64,000 bases of DNA from Magnolia sinica (GCF_029962835.1 NC_080584.1:79140862-79204861); one strand, 5' to 3'; positions 11,489 through 23,577 are shown, counted from the first letter of the stretch. Made by a program: numbers and translations. The notes: generated by a model not told the origin, from the letters alone.

Positions 11489-12866
11489 CTGAGGTGAATC
11501 ATTTAATACAGTGTAGATATTACATGAGAATGTGTAATGTTTTCAAAGTAAATTCAAAAAAAATAAAATTACATGAGCAGTTAAAACTTCAAATTAGAAC
11601 AGTTCTACATACAAGAACCATGGCATGTGAAACAAACTTAAAAGTAAATGAAGGAAGCAGCATCAAAAAGAATCTTTTGGGAAAGCAGCGTTAAGTTTAA
11701 AAACACAGTTACCATTCCCCCAACAGGATTTGGTTGTCCCCTTTTAAATGTTGACTCTAGCACCCACTACAATAGACCGAATTGTTCAGTCTCAGGTCAA
11801 GTCGCAACTCGCCCTGTGTTGAGGGTGATGCATCATGTAAAACCGGATCAGGTCTTACCATGTATCAGGTACCGTATTGTACATCACTGATATAGCCGTA
11901 TAATTAATGGGCAATACCATCACATATCAAGCGATATGTACCCATTTCGGATGATACTTGTAACCTTGGCTGCACGGGACTCAGCTGAGTCCTAAAACCT
12001 TGCTACGAACACATGTATGCAATTAGTGGATGGTGCTTATATGCATACATGATACTTGTACAGGTATGCATGGATGGTGCATGATGGGTACAAATCAAGG
12101 GCACATGAACAAAGAGAAAATAAAGAGTTTTAGTTGTACCGGGAGGAATGCCAACATATAGCTCACCTTCGATGTTGAGTGGGTGAATGATTGCTTCTTC
12201 TAGGACCTCTTGAAACCTCTTGAAATCATAAAAACACAAACACACACATACAAAAGTAACTTGAATTAACTAACTAGCCAAACTGAGAGCCGAGGATGGG
12301 AAAAGACACCAAGAAAAGAAATTACTAGAATATCTCAAATCAATGACATGGGAGACTTAAAAAAAAAAAAAAAAAAAAAAGATCCTAACCATTGTAAATA
12401 CTCCCATAGTAATACTTCCATTGTGATTTTCTGAAGTTCAGGAGCTTTTCAACTTTCTTCTAAGAAACCATAAGCATTGTCATATAGAAGCAGGTATGTA
12501 CAATCCTTTTGATCCCATAGTAATACTTTCTTCACTGTTAATAGAATAGTACACTTCAGAACTATTGCAACACCAAAAGCGGGAAGAAAGGATGTCTGTA
12601 CATATATAAAAAAAAAAAAAAGGGTGTACATGCCATTTCCCTTCATGTTTGCAAACCAAAATTGGGCCTAATTAGAAATCCTTTCTAATTTGAAGAATTG
12701 ACGTTATAAAATTGTAAAAGAATTGAAGGTAAATCTTCATACAATTTGAGCATGCTAAAGTAAGAAGAGGAGATTACCTCTATAATTCCACCACAAAGCC
12801 AACCAAAAGACTAGAGATACAGTTGCTCACACCCAGGTTCAGTTTCAGGGGTTTCTGTAGCAATAC

Positions 12867-13891
12867 GATTCACCATTGAAATTCAGGTTCCTCAGCAATT
12901 TAAAAAGCTTCTGCTTTTCCTCGGCAGATTGTGCTCCATAACCCTAGCAATTATGTTCAAATTTAAGATAAATAAAAAAAAAAACAAAAGGAGAAACGAT
13001 ATTCCAGTTCCTGGGTTAATTTAGAACCATCATCACATTCAAAGGGGTTCATAGCTATGACAGGTAGAGCAGAGGCATGCCCACCCATCATTCAAATTGT
13101 AGAACACCTGTGTCAATGCTAGAAATGCTAGCAGATGCTGTCAACTAGAAGCGGCAAGGATAACAACATGGCTTACAATACCATCCCATATCACACATAT
13201 CGACATTGTCAAAACGGTACAATAAATATGAAATTCAAACTGATACCAAGTACACACAGTGTATCAACCTGTACATGCCAATACACATTGGTTACAAAAT
13301 GTTTTGACATGTGCAGCAAACATAAACATTCTGATTCAATTAAAGCTAGTATTCTGCTACCAAATTCCTAATTGAGCCAAAATTCCTATTTTGAAGTTCA
13401 TGTAAAACCAGCAGAGCACTCAAATGGTCCTATAATCATGAAAGGTGAATATCTGCAAGCATAGTAATCCAAATTGCAGAAGAATGTGCAATGCAACAGT
13501 AAGGATAGCAACATCAACATCAAGCACGCAAATAATTCCAGAAAATAATTAAATAAAAAGAGACAGATCCAATAAATGATGCAACATGACAGCAAAACCA
13601 TAACCAACCCATCAATGAAAATTAAATTAAAAACTAAATAAATTCAATAATTCCATAAATCTAGGGGGGGAAGGAAGAGAAAAATGAGGGGAAGTGTTAT
13701 ACTTGCATGAGGAGATTGGGAAGGAGGCGATGGTCGATCCCAGTCGAGGCCAATGGAGAAGCCAGATGCTGCAACCCTGCGGATTGGAGCCACCGTGCCA
13801 TGACCGAATCACCTGTGTCACTGCTCGTAGACCCCGCATCGTACAGAGTGGCCGCCGCTGCAGCATTGCTCTGATGCATCTGGCCACCCAT
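12867..13891 (-). pseudogene. Captured 5' exons of kinesin-13A
   Basis: Two exons on the minus strand. Exon 1 (13,703-13,891) starts MGGQMHQSNAAAAATLYDAG, goes on with SVMARWLQSAGLQHLASPLA and ends LPNLLMQ, followed by a GT donor. Exon 2 (about 12,867-12,943) follows an AG and reads GYGAQSAEEKQKLFKLLRNL then NFNGES. Both agree with the N-terminus of plant kinesin-13A, a microtubule-depolymerising motor found at the Golgi and cortical microtubules. I chose the MGGQM start because it is the family's conserved one; an in-frame upstream ATG at 13,924 lies in the leader. The motor domain is absent. The intron between the exons is retained, so capture was at DNA level and not through an mRNA copy. 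Confidence 0.9.
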
Positions 13892-14460
13892 GTGGCGCTC
13901 CTGTGCCCAGCGATGCGACGCCAATTTTCAGAAATCAAATGAAACCACTGCAAAAATTCAAAAATTAAAAAATATTCGAAATGAAAAGGACGAAAAAATC
14001 TCAGATACAGCAAAATCGCGATGCGATACTCACAAAGGAGGTGAGAAATAAGAGATCGAGCAGAACAACAATTTCTCTCCAAAACCTCGAGATTTAAACC
14101 CGCCACATCTGCGAATCCGATCCAGGAGACGGAAATGTAAGAGATTCGACTCGAATCTAGTCCTAATCCAGAAACAAACAAAAATGCACACAAAAGAAAA
14201 AGGATCGGAACCGTTCCAAAGAAAAATGTTACCAGATTCTCGTGATCGATCGAAGTATTTTCAGAGATCTGTGAATCTTCAAGAATCTGAAGCAGATCGG
14301 AGAGAAATGCGAGGAAAAGGGAAAAGAAACCCTAATTTCAATGAAATGCAAAGGGTTTTCGATCCTCTTTCTTTCTCTCCTTCGCTCTCTGTAATTTCTA
14401 AAGAGAGGATTGCAGAGCCTGCACGCCGGAGTAGGCCCTGATATAATAATATCCTTTGTT
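13892..14460 (-). promoter_or_regulatory. Captured kinesin leader/promoter region
   Basis: Sequence upstream of the captured kinesin start. It is rich in CT on the coding strand (CTTTCTCTCC-like tracts on the plus strand near 14,370) and GC-richer than its surroundings, as expected of a 5' UTR and proximal promoter. If it still works it would drive transcription leftward across the kinesin and PHD pieces. No TATA box could be fixed with confidence. Confidence 0.4.
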
Positions 14461-14640
14461 TATGTGAGAAAGAGGGAGGGATATGAGTTTCTGGGATTTG
14501 ATATTTACACCCTCCCAAATGGTTGGTTGCACCACTTCTTCTACAAGGGTAATTTTGTCATGGAGGGGAGTTATTTGATACTTTGGCAGAGTATGGCACT
14601 TGATACACATGCAGTACGGGTCGCGTACATTAACTCAAAC

Positions 14641-15300
14641 TAAAGCAAATGGATTGTGGATCCCACCGAGAAATCATAAACTATGATTCGTGGAAACTTG
14701 TTCGTTAAAATAGGATTATTGGATATTTTCATTTTTAACCGTCCATTAAATGTCCACCAATCTTATGGTCAGGTTACCAAAAAGCTTTTTTTTTATATTC
14801 ATGATATATATAAATAGGGATCCTTGATTTGGATGGTTTACTTTGAATTAATTATACGCCACGTCGTGATTTCTAAGTACCTGCGTTTTATCCATTGCAC
14901 TCTGCCAGAGTATTAAAGTGTTTCTCGATGAAGAATTGTACTACGCTGCGAGAGGCGCAACATAAGATTCACCAGCAAGGCCAATGTAGGCGCTGCGGGG
15001 ATCCACCAAGGTGGGTGGATCCTGACTGTGGATCCCACTGTGATGTATATTCCTTAAATCCATGCCGTCCATCCGTTTTTAAAGATCATTTTAGTTAGAT
15101 ATCCAAAAAATGAAGAAGATAAAAATCTCAGGTGGACCACATATTGAATTTGCCTAATTTAATTGGAACCAAGAAAAGAGCTAGAACGGTCCAGAACATT
15201 GTGATTTTTGGAACATGGCCCATTCATTATTTGATCATGAAATGGGTGGTTTCAATTTGATCAGACGGAGCAATGTCCAGACGGAACTTGGCCCATTCAT
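14641..15300. other. CACTA 1 interior, partial MITE
   Basis: No gene. A truncated MITE piece at about 14,995-15,140 contains GGATCCCACTGTGATGTATA, CCATGCCGTCCATCC and GGTGGACCACA. The rest is unremarkable. Confidence 0.5.
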
Positions 15301-15304
15301 CAAA

Positions 15305-16440
15305 AATTAGACCTTTCGCCTCAGTTCCTATGCAACTAAGGTTAAAATGTAAACTTTTGGCCTCAGTTCCTATGTAACTAAGGCTAAAAATTATACCTTT
15401 CACCTCGGTTCGCTGGAATTGAGGCTAAAAAGTAGACCTTTCGCTTCGGTTCTTATGCAACTGAGGCTAAAAAGTAGACCTTTCGTCGCGGTTCCTATGC
15501 AATGGAGGCTAGAATGTAGACCTTTTGTCTCGGTTCCTATGCAATGGAGGCTAGAATGTAGACCTTTCGCCTCGGTTCCTATGCAACTGAGGCTAAAAAG
15601 TAGTCCTTTCACCTCGGTTCCTATGCAACCGAGGTTAAAAAGTAGACCTTTCGCCTCGGTTCCTATGCAACTGAGGTTAAAAAGTAGACCTTTCCCCTCG
15701 GTTCCTATGCAAATGACGCTAAAAAGTAGACCTTTTACCTCGGTTCCTATGCAACTGAGGCTAAAATGTAGACATTTTGCCTCAGTTCCTATGCAACTGA
15801 GGCTAAAAAGTAGACCTTTCGCCTCGGTTCCTATGCAACTGAGGCTAAAATGTAAACATTTTGCCTCGGTTCCTATGTAACTGAGGCTAAAAAGTAGACC
15901 TTTCGCCTTGGTTCCTATGCAACTGAGGCTGAAAAGTAGACCTTTCGCCTTGGTTCCTATGCAACTGAGGCTAAAATGTGGACCTTTCGCTTTCGTTCCT
16001 ATGCAACTGAGGCTAAAAAGTAGACCTTTCCCCTTGGTTCCTATGCAACTGAGGCTAAAAAGTAGACCTTTCGCCTCAGTTTCTCTGCAAGTGAGGCTAA
16101 AAGTAAACCTTTTGCCTCAGTTCCTGTGCAACTGAGGCTAAAAAGTAGACCTTTCGCCTCGGTTCCTATGCAACTAAGGCTAAAAAGTAGACTTTTCGCC
16201 TCGATTCCTCTGCAACTGAGGCTAAAAAGAAGACTTTTCACCTCGGTTCCTATGTAACTGAGGCTAAAAGGTAGACTTTTCGCCTTGGTTCCTATGCAAC
16301 TAAGGCTAAAAGGTAGACTTTTCGCCTCAGTTCCTATGCAACTGAGGCAAAAAATGAACTTTCAGCCTCAGATCCTTAGCAACCGAGGCTAAAAGACACA
16401 TTTAGCCTCCATTTTTTCAACTGAGGCAAAAAATTTATGG
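15305..16440. repeat. Right subterminal tandem array of CACTA 1
   Basis: Roughly 27 units of about 41 bp. Each contains GCCTCGGTT, then CCTATGC, then AACTGAGGC, followed by TAAAAAGTAGACCTTT. The first and third parts are inverted copies, so every unit can fold as a short hairpin. Long open frames on both strands here are by-products of a repeat whose period happens to avoid stops; they are not genes. Confidence 0.93.
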
Positions 16441-16467
16441 CTAAAGGCCTATTTTCTTGTAGTGTGT

Positions 16468-17348
16468 ATTGTGTTACATGGGTGCAGCATCCAGGTGGGT
16501 GCCACCATTGAACTGATCTACCATATAAATCCAACTAACCATTTATTAATCGTGGCCCACCTGATAAGTAGCCTAATCCAAGCATCCACATTCCACTCAG
16601 TGGGAAACGACTAACGGGAGGTTCCTGCAATCGTCATGCATGTGGGTTTGCTTTGCACACGCTTTTGAACTTATCAAAAACAGCTTTAGGTTATTAGTCC
16701 TAAGAAATTAAGCAAATACGAACAAGAAGAAAAAGAAGAAGCGAGAAATGAGAAGGTCGAGAAAGGGAAGAGCGCACCTGGAGATTAATGTTGTTGGCAA
16801 AAGGCCTTGGACTCTTGAGTGATTCAGGTAGCGAGAGACGGAAGCTAGTTATAGATAGCTGGCACATGAGCGTTAGATCCAAGCTGCTCATCAGGTGGGC
16901 CCCACTCAGTTGTGTCCTGAGACAACAAGGGGGCAAGACGAATGTTTAGAAAAGGGAAAGGGTTTAGAAAAACTTGTTCAAGACTCTTCTTTAATAACAT
17001 GTGGGCCACATGATAAGTGACCGGGCCTGACTTTCTTTAAGAAAAGAGTCTCTTTGATACTTTTCTTCCTACCAGCAATAATACAAGTTACATGCATGTT
17101 CCCAATCCAAGACGTTCAAATTATGGGCCCCACCCTTAAATGGGTTATGGTCCTAGACCAAGATTTTCTCATGGGCCCCAACGTTCGTCTAGTGGACTTT
17201 TTTTTTTTTTTTTGACCTTTTCCTGTGAATGGCCTGTAATTTTCAGGAACAGGAGCTGATTCTAAGTAACAAAGATTTTTCATCAGTACACCTCTCCTCT
17301 TGTAGAGGCATCTGTAGCATCATGGTTTGGCATGCGCTTGGGATCCGG
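16468..17348. repeat. Block A middle segment
   Basis: Collinear with 40,312-41,165. Shared stretches include CACATGGGTGCAG-type starts, GGGTTTGC, GTTGGCAAARGGCCTTGGA, GACGGAAGCTAGTTAT and GACTCTTCTTTAATAACATG. It is flanked on both sides by CACTA elements absent from block B. No complete gene is visible, but see the promoter-like segment in block B. Confidence 0.85.
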
Positions 17349-17735
17349 CAACACTACGAGAAAACAGCACTTTACCGGCGGTCAAAACCGCCGGCAAAGA
17401 CCCAGAAAACCGTTGGTAAATCCTTTGCCCGCGGTTTGCTAACTGCCAGTGAAGGCTTGGCAGTTGTGCAAGCTGCCACTGCATGTGAGATTTACTGGCA
17501 GTTGTCCTAGCCGCCACTGCATGTGGGATTTACCGACGGTTTGCACAGTAGGTTGTGGTATTTGAATTTTTGGCTCTTAATCCATGTGGGACTGATTTAA
17601 CTTTACTAATACGTCAATTAGCATTTAGGCTCCTAATTCCATAATGCATATGCATTTGTAAACCTATCTATAATTGTGATTTGGTTTTTACTTTTCCCTA
17701 TGCCTTACTGGTTAAGCTATCTTTTCCATTGCCTA

Positions 17736-18003
17736 TGGCAACTTCATGTTGCCTGCAGTTTCGGATGTACAGGCTCATTAGATTGCAAACATTCAGTTTA
17801 TAATAATAATTATATAAAAAAAAGGAAATGACAGAAAATAGAAGCCCGACTCACAGTGAGTCGGGCAGCTTCATGTTGCCTGTAGTTTCGGATGTACAGG
17901 CTCATTAGATTGCAAACATTCAGTTTATAATAATTATTATAAAAAGAAAAAAGAAAAGAAAAGGAAATGACAGAAAATAGGTGCCCGACTCACAGTGAGT
18001 CCC
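17736..18003. repeat. Tandem pair with perfect hairpin
   Basis: Two copies of a unit of about 128 bp containing TTCGGATGTACAGGCTCATT, ATTCAGTTTATAATAAT and GGAAATGACAGAAAATAG. The first copy ends in the palindrome GCCCGACTCAC-A-GTGAGTCGGGC, which folds to an 11-bp perfect stem; the second has the same start with a cut-off partner. Confidence 0.85.
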
Positions 18004-18470
18004 ATTTTATGAGTTCTGCCTCTCCAACTCATAAAATGATGGACCTTATCATTGACCCTTTTGGTCAAAGCCCACCTGACTTTGGTCAAGGCCCACTTGA
18101 TTTCACATTCCTCTTAGGAAGTTGATTATGCCTAGTGATTGTTTTCCTATTAAAAAAATACATGCCTATGTGGCCCTTTCACATGCATCGAACTGCCGCG
18201 AATAATATTTACAATAATAAATCGAATAGTTTCAAATAAATAAATAAATAAATAAAATCAATCGATCCATAGCTCCCATTCATCCATGCCTAAAACCTGC
18301 AAAACAAAATAGTGAAAAGAAATTAATTAGTATCAGAGTTTAAGTTTTGGAATTCAACTCAATATTGCATCAAAATACATAATAAAGCAATCGAAAACTT
18401 ACTTATTTCTAAGAATCGAATGAAGGTTGACAATGAGTACAGAGTAGGATTCAAAATAAACGGGGCAGCT

Positions 18471-20703
18471 TGTTGAGGGTCAAATATTGCATATCAGACC
18501 CATTTATTGCATGAATTTACAAGCATGATACCGTTTAATAGCCTGATTTAATTGTGTTTGTAATGCAGAGTGTATTTACAAGCATGGACTGAAAAAGGGT
18601 GGTAAATGCATGAATTTGACGCTCCAGGAGCACCAAGGCAAGGAACGGACTCTAGAAGACCAAGAGCGACGGAATTATACACTAGGGGTCCGCGGAAATC
18701 GAGAAATTGAAGCTCAAGCGGCCTGAAAAGTGTCCAGAATGCAAGATCATAGGGTTTTCACCATCCGATCAGTTCAAAACTCTATACATGGCCTGAGGAC
18801 CATAAATGAACCGTACACGTAAAATTTCAGCTCCTGGATCACTGTGGAAGTGGCCCAACGGATAGATCAGCCCCTTTAATCATTATGTGGGCCCCGCCTG
18901 ATATCTAGATATACTCCAATTTTGGTCTCAACGCCTTAACTTATGTGCCAAAACAGATGGATGGAGAAGATTTCTTACAAACATCACCATTGGACCCACA
19001 CATGCAGTGCACGTGCAAGGTGCATATGTACACCGGACGAACGTAAAAAAAAGGGCCGTCGGTCAGCAGGCGCTGACCGACTCAAACTTATTTTTTTTCT
19101 CATTACGCAGCAACGCAACGCTGCCGACCGTCGGTTCCGCTTGTGGGCCCCATCTATCATGTATCTCCATGATCCAAACCGTCCATTAACTCCAGATATG
19201 GTGCGTGACCCTCGCCTAGGTGTCTATTTTTGTCTCCTGCAACCATACACAGATTCTAGCCGTTCAAACATATGACAGACGGTGATATGAAGAGTCCATG
19301 GGCCACACCAAATTCGAGCCATAACGCGTCATACCTGAACGGTTTTTCGAGGAGAATGCAGTGCACGGCGTGGATTTCCCAAAACAAAAGCGATGTGGGC
19401 CCCACCATCAGACAGCGAAAGTGCATAGCGCACTCTGTTTCGCAACCGGACGCTGTCCGGTTTTCGCGGCGAGTTGTGCGCCCTTAGGGGCGATCGGACG
19501 GCTGATCCGAACCGTTCATCAGGTAGGTGGGCCAAAAATCTCCTAAAGGACACTGTCCTTTTGAAAAGAAGGCAAAGAGGAATAAGAATCCAGACCGGAA
19601 TCCCGGACTGCGCAGCGGAGGGATTTTTTTTTTTTCGCAGCTGGCTCGTCTGCGGACTCCAGCTCTCCACCGGTCCTTGTTGCGTAAGGAGAGTCTCCGC
19701 ATCCTATTTCCGGTAGGACTCTCCGAGGACAGTGCTATAAACATCAAACGAAGGGGTCTTGGAGAGGGAGAGAACGGCTGGAAGAAACAAAGGGGGCGGC
19801 TGCTGTGCACGGTTGGGAAGAGAAGCAGGGAGCAAGGGTGTTTGGTTGGTTGGCTGCACGTCAGAAGGGAGCAAGGGTGTTTGGTTTGTGCTCGCTGAAA
19901 GCATCGGTTGGGTTTGGCAAGGTTAAGGAGTGATTTTTTTCTCTTCTTCCTTCATGTTCTTTTCTTCCCCTTTTTATTTTTTATTTTGTTGTTTATTTAG
20001 CCTACCCATGTTGGGCTAAACCCCTTAGCTAGGGCTAAGGGGTGAAGCTTGTGGTGCGAGGGGAGGTTTTACTTTGTGCCATTGAATTGATTTTAATTTA
20101 TGAACGACCTTGATTATAGTTTGATTAAGGGGAATGTTTTTAGTTTTTAATGGTCTGTTGTGACTGAAATTACAATGGGTCTGCGATGACTTTGAGCATG
20201 TTCCTACTCTTTTTATGTGTATGACGTCAGGAAGCCCTGTTGTTCACCATCGTCTCCTGGGCATGGTCGATGACAGTACCATTTTTTCTTGATTTTCATA
20301 GCATGTTGATGTGGTTGGTAATTAGTTTAATTCTGTTGTTAGCTTTATCTCCTGGGCATGGTTTGGTGATGGAATCCATTCTAATTCATACACCTTTCAT
20401 CTCTTGAAACCTATATCAATGGCAGTTCAGTAAATTTTCATAATTTGTGATAGTGGCATAAGATCTCCCTGATCTCTACAAGTGGATCCTCTGAATCCCT
20501 AGTTTCCTTCCCCTAAATTCCTTAAAGTTTTAGATAATTATTCCACAATTATTTCTTAAATTCTATTTTGTTTAGATCGCATCTCAGCCTAGTTCTAGTT
20601 CTACTTGGTTTCAGATAACGTACAGGTATCAGTCCCTGTGGATTCGACCTCGGTCTTACCGAGTTTATTACTACATCACAACCCTGCACTTGGGGTGTGA
20701 ACA
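18471..20703 (+). mobile_element. Solo LTR with TSD, inside CACTA 2
   Basis: A 2,233-bp fossil running TGTTGAGGGTC...GTGAACA, flanked by the exact 5-bp duplicate CAGCT at 18,466-18,470 and 20,704-20,708. A TATA-like CTATAAA lies near 19,734. The right part (GTGGATTCGACCTCGG, then CACTTGGGGTGTGAACA) resembles the 3' end of LTRs of large Ty3-type plant elements. No internal coding region is present, so a solo LTR left by LTR-LTR recombination is the simplest reading; a non-coding LTR derivative is possible. The strand is set by the TATA and terminal phrases. Confidence 0.8.
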
Positions 20704-20883
20704 CAGCTTAGCTGATGAACAGCCAAAATCACACAAGCATGCGTCACATTAGCAAGTGCAGAGAGTAGGATTCAAAATACTGCACTGACAATGCCTATAG
20801 CAGGCCTCAGGTTAGGAATGTATGCTAAACAAACGAGAGTGATCATTGTGAATAGATGCCTTCCATAGAATAAGTTGGGTTAC

Positions 20884-21042
20884 CTTGAATTTGCCCAGAT
20901 GTCTTGGGAAGACAACTAAATTAGCCTTGTAAGTTTTCAGCCTTTGAACATTAGCTTGAAGACCCTCCAGAGAACGGTTCTTGCGACAATGGTCAACTAC
21001 AATGCCAATGGTTGAGGCAAGTTTCTTTGGAATGCCAGCTGC
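20884..21042 (-). pseudogene. Captured exon of ribosomal protein L13
   Basis: One 159-bp exon on the minus strand with AG before and GT after, 53 codons in phase 0. It begins [20 protein letters not shown] and continues [20 protein letters not shown], then [13 protein letters not shown]. This matches the middle of eukaryotic 60S protein L13 (eL13), a large-subunit ribosomal protein. The parent is usually VVFPRRARK at the end, so this copy has drifted. The start and end of the gene are absent. It sits inside CACTA element 2. Confidence 0.88.
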
Positions 21043-23294
21043 CTGAAAAATACAGTCCAAAATTACATGATCCACAATGCACAAATTCATGACGATAACA
21101 AAAGCATCACAGCAGGGGAAATAGAAGCATCATGGAAATATGGAAATAACAATGATAGTCCATAAAATTACAACCCAAGTTTCAAAGACTCCACTGAAAA
21201 TTAATAGAAGCAGGAGTATCTGTTCTTCAAAAACAAATGAAAAAATAAAAATCCCCTGAAACTGCCAAAACAGCAAAAACTTGGAGTAAGCAATAAAAAC
21301 TCCTCGCCACTGAGAATGAGCAGTCTAAAGGCTTCTGAGTTGTAGCAATTTTTATAAATCAAACCCATTCTGAGTTCGCATTGAACAAGTTGAGAAAGGA
21401 ACCAGTTTCGACACTTGCATCATAGTTAGTTGTCCAGCAATACTTCTCCAGGCATGTGAAGCCATGCATGAGATCTGGACCATTCTTCTAGCCGTACCCT
21501 CAGAAAACCACAACGTTAGGTGATCCTAGCCACTAGAAGACTTTCAATAATTACAAACAGATGGTTAAAAAAGTCCCAACCAATGGCCAACATTTAATAG
21601 GAAATCAGCTGTAATGCCCAAATCATTACATATCAATGGCGGATGTAGTGCTATTTTCTTCTCCAGAAACCATTACCCAAATCAAACAGCAACAGCTTTA
21701 ATGCCCAATACTTACAAATGCCATTTTCCTCCCAAACAATTTCTAAATCCAACTGAAACAACAAAACGTGACAAAAGTTAAATGGATCTCTCCTTTGACA
21801 GCAAGTTCCAAATCAAATAGAAAGAGTTTGAAATGCTAAATTGAGTGTGCAGATAACAGAACCCGTCATTTTTTTTTTTCCCTTCTTCTATGATGGTATT
21901 TTCTCAATCCATTCCCAAATCAAACTAGATCTGCATAAGAAGAAAAAAAGGGGGGGCAATTTCTCTAGAAAAAATTACCAAGGTCACATCGCAACTGCCA
22001 GAAAGGTAATCTCCTTTCAGCTTCAATAAGGAAATGTTAAAAGATGTGTATTTTGCTTATTGGTTGCTTTCAGTTTCTCGTCTTCATTACTCAACCATCT
22101 CAAGATCCTGTAAGGAAATGAATTGTACCATTGATAGCTGTTCCTATTAAGGTTTCTAACAATGGGTGTTCTAGAAGAGATGAAAAAGCAATTGATGCAT
22201 GATTAAACCCACTTACATGCATAAAAAAAATTGTAAGACTCTGTGTCACGCTTCAATAAATGAAAATCAAATTGTAGAAAAACTTACTGTTTCTCTATTT
22301 TTTTATCATTCACTTTTCTCTATTTTTTTATCATTCACTTTTAAACATGAGTTGTATATGTGGTCAGATTGTTAGCATTGTTTGATCTGATCAATGTAGT
22401 GTCACTACCACAATTTATGAATTATTCATAGTCTGCAAATGCATGGAATTCAAATTTATTTTCATGTAGAGTCAAAACATAAAGAAATTTCCTCAGATAC
22501 CATGAGTAAAAATTACATGGCTATATAATTTCGACAGACAAAAGCCACAGTTCTTGATCTTTATACTTACTCTTTGCTTTCCCAGAATAGGGGTAGTTCG
22601 CTCTAAAGCATTCTACAACCCTACAAAAAAAAAAAGGCATGAAATTTTAGATTCATGTATTTATATCATTTCTTAGCAAAGTAATTGGCATTCCCAAAAA
22701 TACAAAATGCAAATTAGAAGGATGTGTAAGCTCACCGATCTCTTTCTGTATATGGAAAGCTAGCCACCAAATTACTGTTGGTGAAAAGAGAGGAACGTCC
22801 ATTAAAGAATAAGATAAAGGACCTAATACTCAATGAAAAGGAAAGTATATGCCAAAACCTATCTCTACTAGATACACTGGCTAGTCCATCAACAAAGGGC
22901 TACCAGGGAATATTGTAGTTAACACCAAAACCTCCAAATCGGTTGTCAAAACCCTAAAAATCAAGAAAACATGAATAAAGAACCATCAAATCCTTCCAAT
23001 CAGCCATCAAAACCCTATAAATAAATAAAATATGAACAAATAAACATCAAATCTACAAAATCAACTATCAAAACCACCTAAAATTCCCAATTTCAAAAAT
23101 CCTCAAGATCCCCAAAATTTTAAAATCCCCAAATCCCTAATTTGTAATATCAGAAAATCCCTAGTTAAGGAATCGACACTACATATCCCTAATTAGGGGT
23201 TTGAAACTCAAAATTCTCAATACACAAATCATTGTACAATGTTACTTGAAGGATTAAAAAATGCCAAAAAATGCCCAAATTAATATGAATAGAT

Positions 23295-23378
<84 letters not shown>
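23295..23378. repeat. (GA)n microsatellite
   Basis: About 80 bases of GA repeat, with a second tract at 23,519-23,575 and a GA-rich stretch to 23,800. Frames of Arg-Glu or Ser-Leu repeats are artefacts. Confidence 0.95.
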
Positions 23379-23379
23379 A

Positions 23380-23513
23380 GATACCTGATGTTGCAACAGA
23401 ATGCTCCTTGATGTGCGGTAGATCAAGCGGAGAGAGATACCTGATGTTGCAACAGAATGCTCCTTGATGTGCGGTAGATCAAGCGGAGAGAGATACCTGA
23501 TGTTGCAGTGGAG
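23380..23513. repeat. 56-bp minisatellite, about 2.4 units
   Basis: The unit starts GATACCTGATGTTGCA and ends GATCAAGCGGAGAGA; starts at 23,380, 23,436 and 23,492 give a period of 56. The copies are identical by eye until the third breaks off. Confidence 0.92.
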
Positions 23514-23517
23514 GGCC

Positions 23518-23577
<60 letters not shown>

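Larger units (their letters stand above)
10013..16464 (-). mobile_element. CACTA element 1 carrying host exons
   Basis: A 6,452-bp DNA transposon. The left end is CACTACAAGAAAA and the right end is its exact inverse, TTTTCTTGTAGTG. The flanking 3-bp duplicate TGT is at 10,010-10,012 and 16,465-16,467. CACTACAAGAAAA ends with a 3-bp TSD are the classic signature of plant CACTA (En/Spm) elements. Both ends carry dense subterminal repeats. No transposase is recognised. The interior instead holds exons of two unrelated host genes on the minus strand: kinesin-13A (12,867-13,891) and an extended-PHD protein (10,974-11,488). It is therefore a non-autonomous Pack-CACTA. A further short open piece near 12,167-12,210 (minus, reading VLEEAIIHPLNIE) has splice-like borders but is not identified. 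Confidence 0.93.

Noticed and set aside
12003-12245. Frame with EVLEEAIIHPLNIEGELYVG, slightly like an AAA-ATPase segment
   Set aside because: The match is too short and the P-loop-like GIPPGTTKT lies after a likely splice donor; kept only as an unidentified exon-like piece.
13627-14193. 188-codon open frame on the minus strand
   Set aside because: It overlaps the captured kinesin exon in another frame and matches no family; a shadow of that exon and its leader.
15419-16241. Long open frames reading MRLKSRPFASVP-type repeats on both strands
   Set aside because: They come from the 41-bp subterminal array of a CACTA element. Period and base content explain the absence of stops on both strands.
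15305-16440. CRISPR-like array
   Set aside because: The repeats are contiguous, with no unique spacers, in a plant CACTA element.
19272-19898. Overlapping open frames on both strands in the GC-richer middle of the solo LTR
   Set aside because: All frames are mutually overlapping, none resembles a known protein, and LTRs rarely code.
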